A DNA stretch of 64,000 nucleotides from Phycisphaerae bacterium (GTDB taxonomy: Bacteria > Planctomycetota > Phycisphaerae > Phycisphaerales > UBA1924), in contig VGXM01000002.1 in the NCBI GenBank assembly GCA_016873295.1, positions 62,001 to 126,000 on the forward strand, written 5' to 3'. This document shows, one piece after another, positions 55,141 to 64,000 of this stretch; the first letter of the stretch is position 1, and each line of letters opens with the position of its first letter. The position numbers and the translations under genes were made by a program. The notes beneath the pieces are model-generated. The model worked only from the letters and a program-made list of their open reading frames with translations. It searched no databases and was not told where the DNA came from.

Positions 55141-57654
55141 TCAGTTCTGCGGACAGGTGTTGCAGACGCGCGCGTTGGGCGGCGGCGGCAACCCCTCCAA
55201 GCCGCGCTCGACCTTGAACGGATCGACGCTCAGATCAAGAACCCCGTCCATGTTCCAGTCCGCGTAGACCACTTGTGCCTGGCGTGCCGCACTCCACAGC
55301 TGCCAGTCATCCTCCGCCCCGGCGTTGTTATCGGTGCATTCATCGCGGTTGAAGTCGCTGGGGCACCAGCAGAGGCGCTGGAGCAGGCGTGCCAGGAGGT
55401 CGGAGAAGAGCGAGGGCGGGGGCTCGATCGCCTCCGTCCGCGCGGCGATGCCCGTGGAGCGCTTGTCGATGTCCTCCGGCCCCTGCGGGTCGGGCACGAC
55501 AGGGGCGATCACGGTTTCGAGCATCGTGTCGCGAAAGGCCGCCCCGGCGCCGAGGCTGCAGATGCGATCGAAGTAGCCGGGCGCCGAGGCCGCGGCACGG
55601 GCCGCGGGCGTATCGGGCATGCCGGGCTCGTTCCCGATCAGCAGGATCGAGGCGTGGGCCGACGACCCCACGCCCGAGCGGGCCAGGCTGTCGCGGGCGG
55701 CGAGCAGGCCGTCGGCCACGCGGTTGGTCTGCGTGCCGAGGAGGAAGATCGCCAGGGCGGCGAGTTTGCGGGCGAACAGGTCGCGCGTGGTGGTGTCGAA
55801 GACGGTCCAGGGCATGACCACGCGCGCCTCCCGACCCAGGAGCGGGCGCGTCGTGTGCAGGATGGCGTTCACCTGCACCGCCGACAGGCGGCTGCCTCCG
55901 CCCGGACGGGTCGATCCCACCGACGGGATCACGTCCGTCCGTGCCAGGGTGTCGCCCAGACAGGCGAGCATGGGGGCGAAGTACGCCGTGGGGTCGCAGA
56001 ACATGCTGATCGAGTTGTCCAGCACCAGCGAGACCTGGAAGCCGACGCCCGCGGGCGCCGCGGGGCGGACCACCGCCAGGAACGCGTCGGAGAACCCCTC
56101 GCTGACGACGAGGTTCGTGATCGTGGGGTTGGGGTTCAGGTCGATGGCGTACTGGCCCGGGGCGGCGTCGGGCCTGCCGAACCAGCCCGTCAGGGCGAAG
56201 CGGTCCGTGTACGCCGGGTCGAAGGCGATCGCCGTCGCCGATTCGTCCAGGTTGCCCCCGATCCGGTACGCCCACTCCACCGCGCCCGTGATGGGATGGA
56301 CGCGGGCGGCGAAGGCGTCCAGCCCGTCGGGGGTGAGCACCGTCGAGCCGAAGGCGATGGAGGGATCGGCGCACGGCGTGCCCGGCGCGTAGGGGCAGCC
56401 GAACTGCCCGGTGAAGACGGGTCGGCCCAGGCCGTCGACCGCCACCGACAGCACGCGGTCGTCGCCCGCCGCGCTCGGGTTGAAGGACCACTTGACCGAG
56501 CCGTCGTGCTGGATCGCGGCGAAGTAGAGGTCGCGACCGGCGCCGGCGGTCCAGCCGCCCACGAAGGCGAGCGTGGTCAGATTCGCGTCGTCGTTGACGC
56601 CCAGGGCCACGCACGAGGCCTCGTCGTCGCCCGCCGTGCCCGAAACATGCAGCCACACGAGCATCGGCGTGCCCGAAAGCGGAACGCGATAGCGAGCCAC
56701 GAACATGTCGCGCCCGCCCCCATGGCTCGGCGGGTGAATCGGATCACCCCCGCCGAGGTTGAAGTTCGTCTGCGGGTGATCGAACCACCCCGCCACGATC
56801 AGGTCCTGCGTGCGCTCATCGATCGCCAGGGCCGTGATCCGCTGGTTGCCGGCGCCCCCCAGGCGGAAGGCCCCCGTGACCAGGCCATTCGTGTCGAGGA
56901 GCACGATGTAGGCGTCTTCGCCTCCGGACGTGGCGGCGCGCTGCTCCCCGCCGAACCACACCGTCCCCTCGAAGAATCCTCCCACGACGACGGAGCCGAA
57001 GACCTTGGTCGAGACGTCATCCGACCCGCAGGAAAGGTTCCGGTGCGGACGCCCCGTCGCCACGGTCAGCGCGGCGTTGCGCCCGCCGCTGAACCCCGTC
57101 ACCCAGCGGACGCGCCCGCCGCCCGGCGGGCACCCGGCCTCAGTCTGACGCGCCTTGGCGACGTAACTCCACTCGGTCGTGGCGGACAGCGGCGGAGCCG
57201 CCCCCTCCGCGAAGAACTCCACGGACCCCTTGTAGCGCCCCACCACGTACGCGACGCCGTCCGTCGGCGCCTCCAGCGTCGGATCGGCCAGGGCCAGGGC
57301 CCGCGTCACCACCATGTCGTGCAGAGGCGTGTTGGCCTCGAAGACCACGGTCCAGCACGGGTCGCCGCCCGTCGACGGGTACTTGCTCACCCGTGACATC
57401 GGCACGGGCGGCTCTTCGTTGCTCGAAGTGTCAGGGTAGAGCGTCGTCCCGGTCCACACCACCGACCCGTCGTTGGTCACCGCCACGCTCCGGCCTTCGT
57501 CGTTGAAGACCGTCCCCGCGCGGGTCCCCCACGCGTGCGTGTACCCCGCCGGCTGCTGGGCCCACGCCGCGGCGGTCGCCTCCGTCCGCGTCAGCCGCGC
57601 CACCTCCGGATGGTGCATCGCGCTCCACAAGAGCAACACCCCGACGAACGACAT
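55141..57654 (-). CDS. Large secreted propeller protein with vWA-like and dockerin-like regions
   Basis: An 837-aa exported protein. A hydrophobic N-terminus (MSFVGVLLLWSAM) precedes about 450 residues of SBBP-like beta-propeller repeats (VVVGGFFEGTVWFGG, LIVAGWFDH, PVFTGQFG, FALTGWFG). A von Willebrand A-like region follows, with SLVLDNSISMFCD (a DxSxS metal site). The C-terminal Asp-rich segment (CPSDFNRDECTDNN, ADWNMDGVLDLSVDPF) resembles the GC/dockerin motif and ends in Cys. It is probably a surface or matrix protein. The ATG at 57654 is chosen over 57687 for the cleaner signal sequence. It lies directly upstream of the three HAF paralogs. Confidence 0.75.
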   Translation of the reverse strand: MSFVGVLLLWSAMHHPEVARLTRTEATAAAWAQQPAGYTHAWGTRAGTVFNDEGRSVAVTNDGSVVWTGTTLYPDTSSNEEPPVPMSRVSKYPSTGGDPCWTVVFEANTPLHDMVVTRALALADPTLEAPTDGVAYVVGRYKGSVEFFAEGAAPPLSATTEWSYVAKARQTEAGCPPGGGRVRWVTGFSGGRNAALTVATGRPHRNLSCGSDDVSTKVFGSVVVGGFFEGTVWFGGEQRAATSGGEDAYIVLLDTNGLVTGAFRLGGAGNQRITALAIDERTQDLIVAGWFDHPQTNFNLGGGDPIHPPSHGGGRDMFVARYRVPLSGTPMLVWLHVSGTAGDDEASCVALGVNDDANLTTLAFVGGWTAGAGRDLYFAAIQHDGSVKWSFNPSAAGDDRVLSVAVDGLGRPVFTGQFGCPYAPGTPCADPSIAFGSTVLTPDGLDAFAARVHPITGAVEWAYRIGGNLDESATAIAFDPAYTDRFALTGWFGRPDAAPGQYAIDLNPNPTITNLVVSEGFSDAFLAVVRPAAPAGVGFQVSLVLDNSISMFCDPTAYFAPMLACLGDTLARTDVIPSVGSTRPGGGSRLSAVQVNAILHTTRPLLGREARVVMPWTVFDTTTRDLFARKLAALAIFLLGTQTNRVADGLLAARDSLARSGVGSSAHASILLIGNEPGMPDTPAARAAASAPGYFDRICSLGAGAAFRDTMLETVIAPVVPDPQGPEDIDKRSTGIAARTEAIEPPPSLFSDLLARLLQRLCWCPSDFNRDECTDNNAGAEDDWQLWSAARQAQVVYADWNMDGVLDLSVDPFKVERGLEGLPPPPNARVCNTCPQN

Positions 57655-58105
57655 CACACGCGTCCTGACTCCCGACCGTGGCCCCACCCGTGCCGGCGGG
57701 GTCGCGCCGGCGATCCCGGCGCCGTGCCGGTCGCCTTTAGAATCACCTCCGCTCCTCCGCTCCTCCGCTCCTCAGCTCCGCCGCTCCGCCGTGCCGTTGG
57801 ACGTCTTCATGGAATGTCCGCCTGTCTGAGTGCCCCGGAGCCCCGGCGGCCCACTCGCCGGCCCCGTACCCACAATCTACCGGAAGGCCGGTGTTGGAGT
57901 TGCGAGTTCCGCGGGATCTGGCATGGATCGCGCGATTCCACCCACGCCGGGTACACTCGCCCCCTGGCGTATACATGGATTCCCCGGGGGAGACACCCCC
58001 CCCCCGGCGGGGATGCCGTTGCCGGTCCCGGGCCAGGTCCGCCCATGCCCGCGGGAGCGTGGGCGCGACCCTGGTCGATCCGTGCCCCGTATCCTCAGTG
58101 CCCCG
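57655..58105. other. Divergent intergenic region with 8-bp-period tract
   Basis: A 451-bp gap between divergent genes. At 57751-57790 there are five 8-bp units (GCTCCTCC twice, GCTCCTCA, GCTCCGCC twice). No coding-like frame and no clear promoter pair were found. Confidence 0.7.
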
Positions 58106-59455
58106 ATGCTCCTTCAGGCCCTGGCCATCGCCCGCAACGCTTTCGTGGAGAGTCTCCGCCAGCCGGTGGTGTTCGTGCTGGTGGCGCTCTGCGGCGTGCT
58201 GCAACTGTTCAATACCTGGTCGAGCGCCTTCTCCATGGGGCTGAGCGAGACGGGCGAGGTCGAGGGCGACAACAAGATGCTCTTGGATGTCGGCCTGGGC
58301 ACGATCTTCGTGATCGCGATGCTGCTGGCGGGGTTCATCGCCACCTCGGTGCTGTCCCGCGAGATTCAGAACCGCACCATCCTGATGGTGATCGCCAAGC
58401 CGATCTCCAGGCCGGTGGTGGTCGTCGGGAAGTACCTGGGCGTGGCGGGGTCGCTGCTGGTGGCGACGCTGCCCATGGTGATCTTCCTGCTGATGGGGGT
58501 GCGGCACGGGGTGATGTCGACGGCGGCGGATGAGCTGGACGGGCCGGTGCTGGTGTTCACGCTCACCGCCGCGGCCCTCTCGCTCGGGCTGGCGGCGTGG
58601 AGCAACTTCTACTACGGGTGGAGCTTCGGCCAGACGGCGGTGGTGCTGCTGGCGGTGAGCTTTCCGCTGGCGTACGTGTGCGTGCTGGGCCTGGGCAAGG
58701 CCTGGTCGCCGCAGCCGCTGGGGACGGACTTCAAGCCGCAGATCACCCTGGCGGCGGCGTGCCTGGCGATGGCGGTGCTGGTGCTGTCGGCGGTGGCGAC
58801 GGCGGCGAGCACGCGCCTGGGGCAGGTGATGACGATCGTGGTGTGCGCGGGGGTGTTCCTGGCGAGCCTGCTCTCCAACCACGTGCTGGGTCGGTTCGCC
58901 TTTCAGAACACGCCCGTGGCCCGGGTCGCGGACGTCGAACCCCTCGACCCGACGCGAGCCGACCTCAGGCAACCGGGCACGATCCTCAAGGTGAGCCTGC
59001 GCGAATCGCCCACGCGCCCGGTCCGGGCCGGCGACACGTTCTGGTACGGCCCGGGCCCGGGCGGCTTCCCGATGTCGGTGGGCGGGCTGGCGGGGTTCGA
59101 GGGCGACCCGACGCAGACCGTGACCTTGAACAACCCCGACGCCCCTGCGACCCTCGTCATCACCGAGGCCCGGGACCGCGACCTGACCGTGCGGAGCGTC
59201 GGTCGCCCGGCGGTGTTCCTGCCTCCCGAGGCCGACGACTACGTTTTCCTCGCTCCGACCCGCGTTCGACCGCTGGTGCTGGGCGCCTGGGCGGTGATCC
59301 CGAACATGCACTTCTTCTGGCTCCTCGACGCCGTCAGCCAGAACGTCGAGATCAAGGCGGGGCACGTGGGGCTGGTGCTGGTGTACGGGCTGTTCCAGGC
59401 CGGCGCCTTCCTGGCCCTGGCCGTGGTCCTGTTCCAGAAGCGTGACGTCGGGTGA
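58106..59455 (+). CDS. ABC-2 type transport permease
   Basis: A 449-aa inner-membrane protein. It starts MLLQALAIARNAFVESLRQPVVFVLVAL, the typical N-terminus of ABC-2 permeases, with about six hydrophobic segments. The conserved SREIQNRTILMVIAKPISR loop matches ABC-2 (NatB/gliding-type) permeases. A long periplasmic region (about 270-400) sits before the last helix. The partner ATPase is not adjacent. The substrate is unknown. Confidence 0.82.
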   Translation: MLLQALAIARNAFVESLRQPVVFVLVALCGVLQLFNTWSSAFSMGLSETGEVEGDNKMLLDVGLGTIFVIAMLLAGFIATSVLSREIQNRTILMVIAKPISRPVVVVGKYLGVAGSLLVATLPMVIFLLMGVRHGVMSTAADELDGPVLVFTLTAAALSLGLAAWSNFYYGWSFGQTAVVLLAVSFPLAYVCVLGLGKAWSPQPLGTDFKPQITLAAACLAMAVLVLSAVATAASTRLGQVMTIVVCAGVFLASLLSNHVLGRFAFQNTPVARVADVEPLDPTRADLRQPGTILKVSLRESPTRPVRAGDTFWYGPGPGGFPMSVGGLAGFEGDPTQTVTLNNPDAPATLVITEARDRDLTVRSVGRPAVFLPPEADDYVFLAPTRVRPLVLGAWAVIPNMHFFWLLDAVSQNVEIKAGHVGLVLVYGLFQAGAFLALAVVLFQKRDVG

Positions 59456-59548
59456 GCGGGGGGCGGCGGCGCTGGGGGGGCTACGATACGGGAATGGCGG
59501 GGCGGCGTTGGCCGCGCCGGGCAACGGAAGAAGGAAAGGAGCCCGATC

Positions 59549-59875
59549 ATGGCGGGTTCGCGTCAGAGTCTCGAGAGTGCGTCCGGCATGAAGCCCGGCG
59601 CGGCGCCTTCCAAGGGCGGCAAACTGACCCAGGCGCAGAAGGTGAAGATCGCGGTCGCCGTCGTCTGCATCGTCGTCGGGGTCGGGCTGGCGACCTACTC
59701 GCTGGGCCTGTTCGGCGAGTCGGCGCCTCCCACCGAGGCGCCCGCCAACTACGATCCCGCGGCGGGCGCAGTCGAGGGCGCCTCCAAGGCCCAGGAGCAG
59801 CGTGCCGCGGAACTCCAGCGCATGCGCGACGCGGCCGCGGCGCGCGGGCAGCCCCTCCCCGAGGGCGGCAGCTGA
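59549..59875 (+). CDS. Small single-pass membrane protein
   Basis: A 108-aa protein with a polar N-terminus, one transmembrane segment (about 32-54, VKIAVAVVCIVVGVGLATYSLG) and a charged Ala/Glu/Arg C-terminal tail likely to be helical. AGGAG is 8 nt before ATG 59549. No family is recognised. It lies 93 bp downstream of the ABC-2 permease on the same strand, so may be co-transcribed with it. Its stop abuts that of the convergent glycosyltransferase gene. Confidence 0.7.
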   Translation: MAGSRQSLESASGMKPGAAPSKGGKLTQAQKVKIAVAVVCIVVGVGLATYSLGLFGESAPPTEAPANYDPAAGAVEGASKAQEQRAAELQRMRDAAAARGQPLPEGGS

Positions 59876-61333
59876 TCAGCCCAGCGTGGCCAGGTTGCCC
59901 GCCGGCTTGCGTGGCTTGATCGCCCTGGCGTAGCAGTCCAGGCAGGCGTGGGCGGCGGTGTCCCAGGTCAGGCGCTGCACCTCGATGGCGCTCTCGGCCC
60001 GAAGGGCCTGGGCCAGGGGCGGGTGGCGCAGGACCGCGACGATCTTGTTGGCCAGCTCGTCCACATCCCAGAAGTTCACCTTGAGGACGTGCTTGAGAAC
60101 CTCGGAGACCCCGCTCGTCCTGCTCACGATCGTGGGCACGTCCTGGCGGATGGCCTCGAGCGCGGAGAGCCCGAAGGGCTCCGACACGCTGGGCATGACA
60201 TAGCAGTCGGCCATGCGGAAGACCCGCTCCAGGTCCTTGCCCCGCAGGAACCCGGTGAAGAAGACGCGCGAGCCGATGCCCGACGAAGCCGCCTGTTCGA
60301 TCACCTTCGCCGCCATGTCGCCCGTTCCCGCGACGATGAACTTGACGTTGGGGACCTTCTCGAGCACGCGCCGGGCCGCCGCGATGAAGTACTCCGGCCC
60401 CTTCTGGAAGGTCAGGCGTCCGAGGAAGAGCACGACGCGGTCGCCTCGCTCGATCCTCGCGCCGGGCGGCGGCTGGCCCCGCTCGCACTCGATGCCGTTG
60501 TAGACCACGTCGATGCGCTCGGCGGGCACGCCGTAGCGGGCCACGCAGATCGAGCGCGTCAGGTTGCTCACCGCGATCACGCGGTCGGCGCCCACCATCC
60601 CGGCCCGCTCGATGTCGTACACGCGCTGGTCGACGTGCTCGCCCGAGCGATCGAACTCGGTGGAGTGGACCTGCACCACCAGGGGGCGCCCGCTGGCGCG
60701 GGCCACCGCCAGGCCCGCCGGGAACGTCATCCAGTCGTGCGCGTGCACCAGGTCGAAGGGCTCCTCGCGCACGAGCCCGACCACCAGGCGCGCGAACCGC
60801 TCCACGTCATGGACCAGGTCGGTCCCGTAGACTTGGCTCGCCGACGGCGCCGGGGCGCGGACGCCGGGTGCCCCCCCGCCGGACGCCGCTCCGCCGGCGA
60901 GGGGCGCCTCCTCGGCGCCCGAGGGGATCGTCTCCGCGGCGGGCTCCGCCACCTCGGTCCAGCGCATGACGGAGTGCCCGACCGGGCCGCCCCCGGGGTA
61001 GGGGCTCGAGAACGACGCCTCGACGCCCGCGAAGCGCGTGTAGCGGAACCCCGGCGCCGGCTGGAAGGGGCTCTCGGGGCGCGGGCGCGGTGGCACGGGG
61101 TCGATCAGGCTCGGGTCGCCCGGCACGGGGCCGGGGGGCGGGCGGGCCTCGGCCGATCGGGCGGGGCTCAGCAGGCGCACGTGCTCGGCGTCGGGGCGCC
61201 CGATCGGCGTTGGGAGCACGAACGTGACGCGGTGACCGGCCCGGTCGAGCGCGCGGGTCAGCCCGTGGCAGGCGACGCCCAGCCCGCCGGCGATGTAGGG
61301 AGGAAACTCCCAGCCCAGCATGAGGATGCGCAC
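59876..61333 (-). CDS. Glycosyltransferase, GT4/GT5 (glycogen-synthase-like)
   Basis: A 485-aa GT-B enzyme. The N-terminus RILMLGWEFPPYIAGGLGVACHGL has the GGLG donor-binding loop of glycogen synthases. The C-terminal half has FLGRLTFQKGPEYFIAAA and MPSVSEPFGLSALEAI (the E-x7-E type motif). A Pro/Gly-rich insertion lies near 80-190. Activity could be glycogen or alpha-glucan synthesis, or another sugar transfer. The GTG at 61333 has AGGAGG 7 nt upstream. It follows the small hypothetical gene by 13 bp, so they likely form an operon. Confidence 0.85.
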   Translation of the reverse strand: MRILMLGWEFPPYIAGGLGVACHGLTRALDRAGHRVTFVLPTPIGRPDAEHVRLLSPARSAEARPPPGPVPGDPSLIDPVPPRPRPESPFQPAPGFRYTRFAGVEASFSSPYPGGGPVGHSVMRWTEVAEPAAETIPSGAEEAPLAGGAASGGGAPGVRAPAPSASQVYGTDLVHDVERFARLVVGLVREEPFDLVHAHDWMTFPAGLAVARASGRPLVVQVHSTEFDRSGEHVDQRVYDIERAGMVGADRVIAVSNLTRSICVARYGVPAERIDVVYNGIECERGQPPPGARIERGDRVVLFLGRLTFQKGPEYFIAAARRVLEKVPNVKFIVAGTGDMAAKVIEQAASSGIGSRVFFTGFLRGKDLERVFRMADCYVMPSVSEPFGLSALEAIRQDVPTIVSRTSGVSEVLKHVLKVNFWDVDELANKIVAVLRHPPLAQALRAESAIEVQRLTWDTAAHACLDCYARAIKPRKPAGNLATLG

Positions 61334-61346
61334 CCGACGCCTCCTC

Positions 61347-61835
61347 TCAGTCGTCCCCGCCGCCCGACATGTCGCCCAGGTTGCGGAAGCACGCCTCATA
61401 CGCCAGCAGCACCGTGGCAACCACGTCCGCCTCGCGCTCCCCCGCCCGGGCCGGGTCGATCGGCACCGGGCTCCGGAACACGAACATCTTGTCGTCGTCG
61501 CGGAAGTGCTCGAACGGGAGCGGCCCGTCCTCGTACCCCAGCTCGGTCAGCTCCTCGTCGATCAGCTCGTCGAGCTTGTCCCCGGTGTGCACCAAATCCG
61601 TCTCGATCGACTCGCTCAGCCAGCGGTCGGCCATGGTGAGGGCGACCCACAGTGTCCCCTTGTGCAGTTCGAGCCGATAGTGCGCGGGCGACGCCGCGTC
61701 GCGGGCCTCGCACGTCAGCAGCGCGGGCGAAGGGGGCGCCCCTTCCGCCACCGACCCGAAGACGCCCGCGTCGCGGGCCCGGCGCGCGACCGCGCGGGCC
61801 AGGGGAGCGAGCGACGGGAGAGTCTGAGCGGCCAT
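61347..61835 (-). CDS. Conserved-type hypothetical cytosolic protein
   Basis: A 162-aa acidic protein with no signal peptide or membrane segment. It has a regular alpha/beta look (HYRLELHKGTLWVALTMADRW, FRDDDKMFVFRSPVPID) and no recognised motif. The start is ATG 61835, with GGAAGA 5 nt upstream. It sits directly upstream of the glycosyltransferase, 13 bp apart, so the two are probably co-expressed. Confidence 0.7.
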   Translation of the reverse strand: MAAQTLPSLAPLARAVARRARDAGVFGSVAEGAPPSPALLTCEARDAASPAHYRLELHKGTLWVALTMADRWLSESIETDLVHTGDKLDELIDEELTELGYEDGPLPFEHFRDDDKMFVFRSPVPIDPARAGEREADVVATVLLAYEACFRNLGDMSGGGDD

Positions 61836-62025
61836 CGGCGGTCTTCCGATGTGATCGGTGAGCGTCCCGCGTTGGATGCCCCCGGGGCAGCCGTCGAAGC
61901 ATAGCCCGGGCCTGTCGCGGCGCCCCGAGTTCTCGTCGCCCCGATCCCGCCGCGCTATATTTCGGCGACTCGCCGGTTTCGACGCCCCGGGCTCCCCCGG
62001 GCGGCGCCGTCGGCGGGGACAACCG

Positions 62026-62109
62026 GCCCAGGTGGCGAAACTGGCAGACGCACTACCTTGAGGTGGTAGCGCCCGCAAGGGCATGGAGGTTCAAATCCTC
62101 TCCTGGGCA
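62026..62109 (+). tRNA. tRNA-Leu (anticodon GAG)
   Basis: An 84-nt class II tRNA: acceptor GCCCAGG/CCTGGGC, anticodon stem CTACC/GGTAG with loop TTGAGGT (GAG), long variable arm with stem GCCC/GGGC, T-loop TTCAAAT. The discriminator is A and CCA is not encoded. A TATATT box at 61956-61961 could be its -10 element. Confidence 0.95.
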
Positions 62110-62264
62110 TTCCCGACGCAGACCGTGGGCGATCCGCCGCTGGACCAGCCCCAACGCCGCATCGAGCCCTGTCCGATCGACGGGTCGAGATGCCGCGCCC
62201 GCCGCTCGAAAAGCCGGGGTGCGAGCGGATGAGCCGGCGGTGCGGACGGTGACCGCGGCGCCCG

Positions 62265-62960
62265 TCAGCACCCGGCGTTGAAGAGGTTGAGGAACAGGAG
62301 GACGTCGTTGAAGTCGACGGCGCCGTCGTTGTTCAGGTCGGCCCCCGGGGATTGAGCGTTGAAGTCGCCCAGGAACTCCAGGAAGTCGTAGAAGTCGAGG
62401 GTGCCGTCGCAGTTCCAGTCGGCGATGCACACGGACAAGTTGGCCGGGTTGCTGGTCGTGCTGCCGCACGGCCCGGCGACGACAACGTCGAACAGGCCCG
62501 CGTCTCCCGGCTGCGCGTTGGCAATGGAGAGCGTCGTGGTGGTGGCGCCTGAGACGATGGAGCCCGAGGGGGTCGGGCCGTTGAGGAGGGGCACGCCCCG
62601 GCGCCCCCACTGGTAGGTGAGCGCGGGCGTGCCGGTGGCGGCGACGGAGAAGTGGGCGGACCCTCCGCGGCACGCGACGGCGCCTTGCGGGTGCGTGGCG
62701 ATCGCCGGTGCGGACCCGTTGAAGGTGTAGCGGGCGAAGTAGGCCGAGACCTGGCCGCCGGCGGTGGTGAAATCACCACCCACCGCCAGGGCGGTCACGC
62801 TGCCGCTCATCCCCGATCCCAGCGGACTCCACTTGTCGCCGTCCCAGCGGCCGATGCGTCTTGCCGCCACACCCCCCGCGCTGGTGAAGGCGCCACCCGC
62901 GACAAGGTCGCCGTTCGGAAGGACGGCCAGCGCGAACACGCCGGCGGACTCGATTGCGCA
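62265..62960 (-). pseudogene. 5'-truncated secreted propeller/Ig/dockerin-like gene
   Basis: About 225 codons remain. The N-terminal part has repeats of the VAGGAFTSAGG / RIGRWDGDKWSPLGSGM type. An immunoglobulin-like domain follows (CRGGSAHFSVAATGTPALTYQW, DAGLFDVVV), then two dockerin-like loops (DWNCDGTLDFYDFLEFLGDF, NNDGAVDFNDVLLFLNLF). Only ~30 bp separate the start of this frame from the stop of atpG, so signal peptide and first repeats are missing. A GTG at 62939 is the only start and gives no export signal. A deletion next to atpG is the simplest explanation. Confidence 0.75.
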
Positions 62961-62991
62961 CCGCGGCCCGCCCCACCGCCGACGGGGAGGG

Positions 62992-63912
62992 CTACTCCAG
63001 CGCCTGGGCGCCGGAGATGATCTCGGTCAGCTCGGTGGTGATCTGGGCCTGGCGGGCGCGGTTGTACTTGCGGCTGAGGGTCTTGCCCGCCTTGCCCGCG
63101 TTGTCGGTCGCGCTCTTCATCGCCACCATGCGGGCCACGTGCTCGCTCACCACCGCGTCGTTGAACATCTGGAAGAGCACCGCCTTGACCGCCGCGGGCA
63201 GCAGCTCGCCCAGCAGTTCCGCCGCGCCGGGGCTGAACTCGTAGTTCGAGCCCAGCTTCTTGCCCTCCTCCGCGGCCAGCGCCGGCTGCCGGCTGACGGC
63301 CTGGGACTTGGCGGCGTCGGTGATCGCCCGGGCGTCGAACGGGAGCAGTTGCGTGACCGTCGGCGATTGCTTGCCCGCCGAGATGTACTTCATGTACACG
63401 ATTCGGACGGCGGAGATCTCGCCCGCCGCGAACGCGCGCATGTACTCGTCCGCCAGGGCCGTCACCGCCTCGTACCCGGGCTTGTCGCCGAAGGTGTGCT
63501 GCCGCGCGACCTGCACGCCCTGGAACCTGAGGAACCCGGCCCCCTTCTTGCCGACCAGCTCGATGCGCCCGTCCTTGGCGCCGGCGTTGGAGCGCAGGAA
63601 CGCCATCGCCGTGCGCAGGACCGTGCTGTTGTACGCCCCGCAGAGCCCGCGGTCGGAGGTGAGGATCAGCGTCAGGGGCTGCCCCGCGCCGGGCCTGCGC
63701 CCCATGCCCAGGAGCGGGTGGGACACGTCGGTGACCGCCGCGGACATGTCGGCGACGAGGTGGAAGAGCGTCTCGGCGTAGGGCTTGCCCGCCACGGCCG
63801 CCTGCTGGGCCTTGGCGAACTTGCTCGTCGCGATCATCTGCATCGTCTTGGTGATGCGCCGGATGTTCCCGACCGCCTTGATGCGCTTCTTGATCTCACG
63901 GGTCTTGGCCAT
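62992..63912 (-). CDS. atpG: F1Fo ATP synthase gamma subunit
   Basis: A 306-aa central-stalk subunit. The N-terminus MAKTREIKKRIKAVGNIRRI and motif ITKTMQMIATSKF are classic, with LILTSDRGLCGAYN in the middle and the C-terminal helix LSRKYNRARQAQITTELTEI. It couples proton flow to catalysis in the alpha-beta hexamer. The ATG at 63912 is chosen over an upstream one that adds 22 unconserved residues. Other atp genes would lie beyond the right edge; nothing recognisable is seen in 63913-64000. Confidence 0.95.
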   Translation of the reverse strand: MAKTREIKKRIKAVGNIRRITKTMQMIATSKFAKAQQAAVAGKPYAETLFHLVADMSAAVTDVSHPLLGMGRRPGAGQPLTLILTSDRGLCGAYNSTVLRTAMAFLRSNAGAKDGRIELVGKKGAGFLRFQGVQVARQHTFGDKPGYEAVTALADEYMRAFAAGEISAVRIVYMKYISAGKQSPTVTQLLPFDARAITDAAKSQAVSRQPALAAEEGKKLGSNYEFSPGAAELLGELLPAAVKAVLFQMFNDAVVSEHVARMVAMKSATDNAGKAGKTLSRKYNRARQAQITTELTEIISGAQALE

Positions 63913-64000
63913 GGGACGGCAAGGATAGGACCGACACCCCCGCGCATCCCGGGCACGCGAAAACACCTGGATGGGCACCGAACAGCGACCGCTCCACGCA

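Noticed and set aside
57743-59524. Large minus-strand frame opposite the ABC-2 permease
   Set aside because: Its sequence is His/Arg/Gln-rich shadow coding; the plus-strand frame has clear membrane segments and family motifs.

Overview
The window is about 70% GC and looks like chromosome from a planctomycete, most likely class Phycisphaerae. The evidence is a diderm envelope (LptB, an AsmA-like giant, a heptosyltransferase-type GT9), pseudopilin and GspF proteins, PEP-CTERM-like secreted proteins, and many large secreted beta-propeller proteins ending in paired Asp-rich dockerin-like 'GC' motifs. The taxonomy is inferred from gene content; no rRNA is present. Genes are packed on both strands, several pairs overlap by 4 bp (ATGA/GTGA), and GTG/TTG starts are common.

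Layout. 1-1.7 kb: the 3' end of a propeller-type gene, then a striking array of about 107-bp units made of nested palindromes, lying between convergent genes. 1.8-7 kb: dnaE, divergent from a MarR regulator with a palindrome over its start, and a small CPVC thioredoxin-like gene. 7-12.8 kb: an asparagine-synthase-like protein, then a duplicated two-gene module (PEP-CTERM protein plus galactose-oxidase-like copper enzyme) whose first oxidase copy is truncated. 12.8-17.2 kb: a tricorn-type protease flanked by two copies of a 170-185 bp element with 15-bp terminal inverted repeats. 17.2-31.6 kb: tRNA-Ala, GT9, SRP RNA, PIN-TRAM protein, metallopeptidase, deoxyhypusine-synthase-like enzyme, K+ channel, FKBP, LptB, HlyD-like adaptor, HD-GYP, lipoprotein and LOG protein. 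31.6-45 kb: AsmA-like protein, a small coupled operon (thioesterase and two zinc-ribbon membrane proteins), GNAT, YkgJ, PgeF, upp divergent from a yeast-type cytosine deaminase, Fic protein, Tdh-like dehydrogenase and GspF. 45-49.5 kb: a pseudopilin, a cluster of small Cys-rich proteins (one only 37 aa) and an MsbA-like ABC exporter. 49.5-51 kb: decayed gene fragments. 51-57.7 kb: three tandem HAF-repeat secreted paralogs and a larger secreted protein. 57.7-64 kb: ABC-2 permease, a small membrane protein, a glycosyltransferase, a hypothetical protein, tRNA-Leu, a 5'-truncated secreted-protein gene and atpG.

Functional links. Cytosine deaminase and Upp together make a cytosine-to-UMP salvage route. 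LptB, the AsmA-like protein, GT9 and the ABC exporter all concern the outer envelope. The Cys-rich trio looks metal-related. I found no phage, CRISPR array, integrase, transposase or complete defence system. The most unusual material is non-coding: the 107-bp palindrome array, the terminal-inverted-repeat element pair, and 8-bp-period tracts that recur beside the secreted paralogs and, in related form, inside dnaE.
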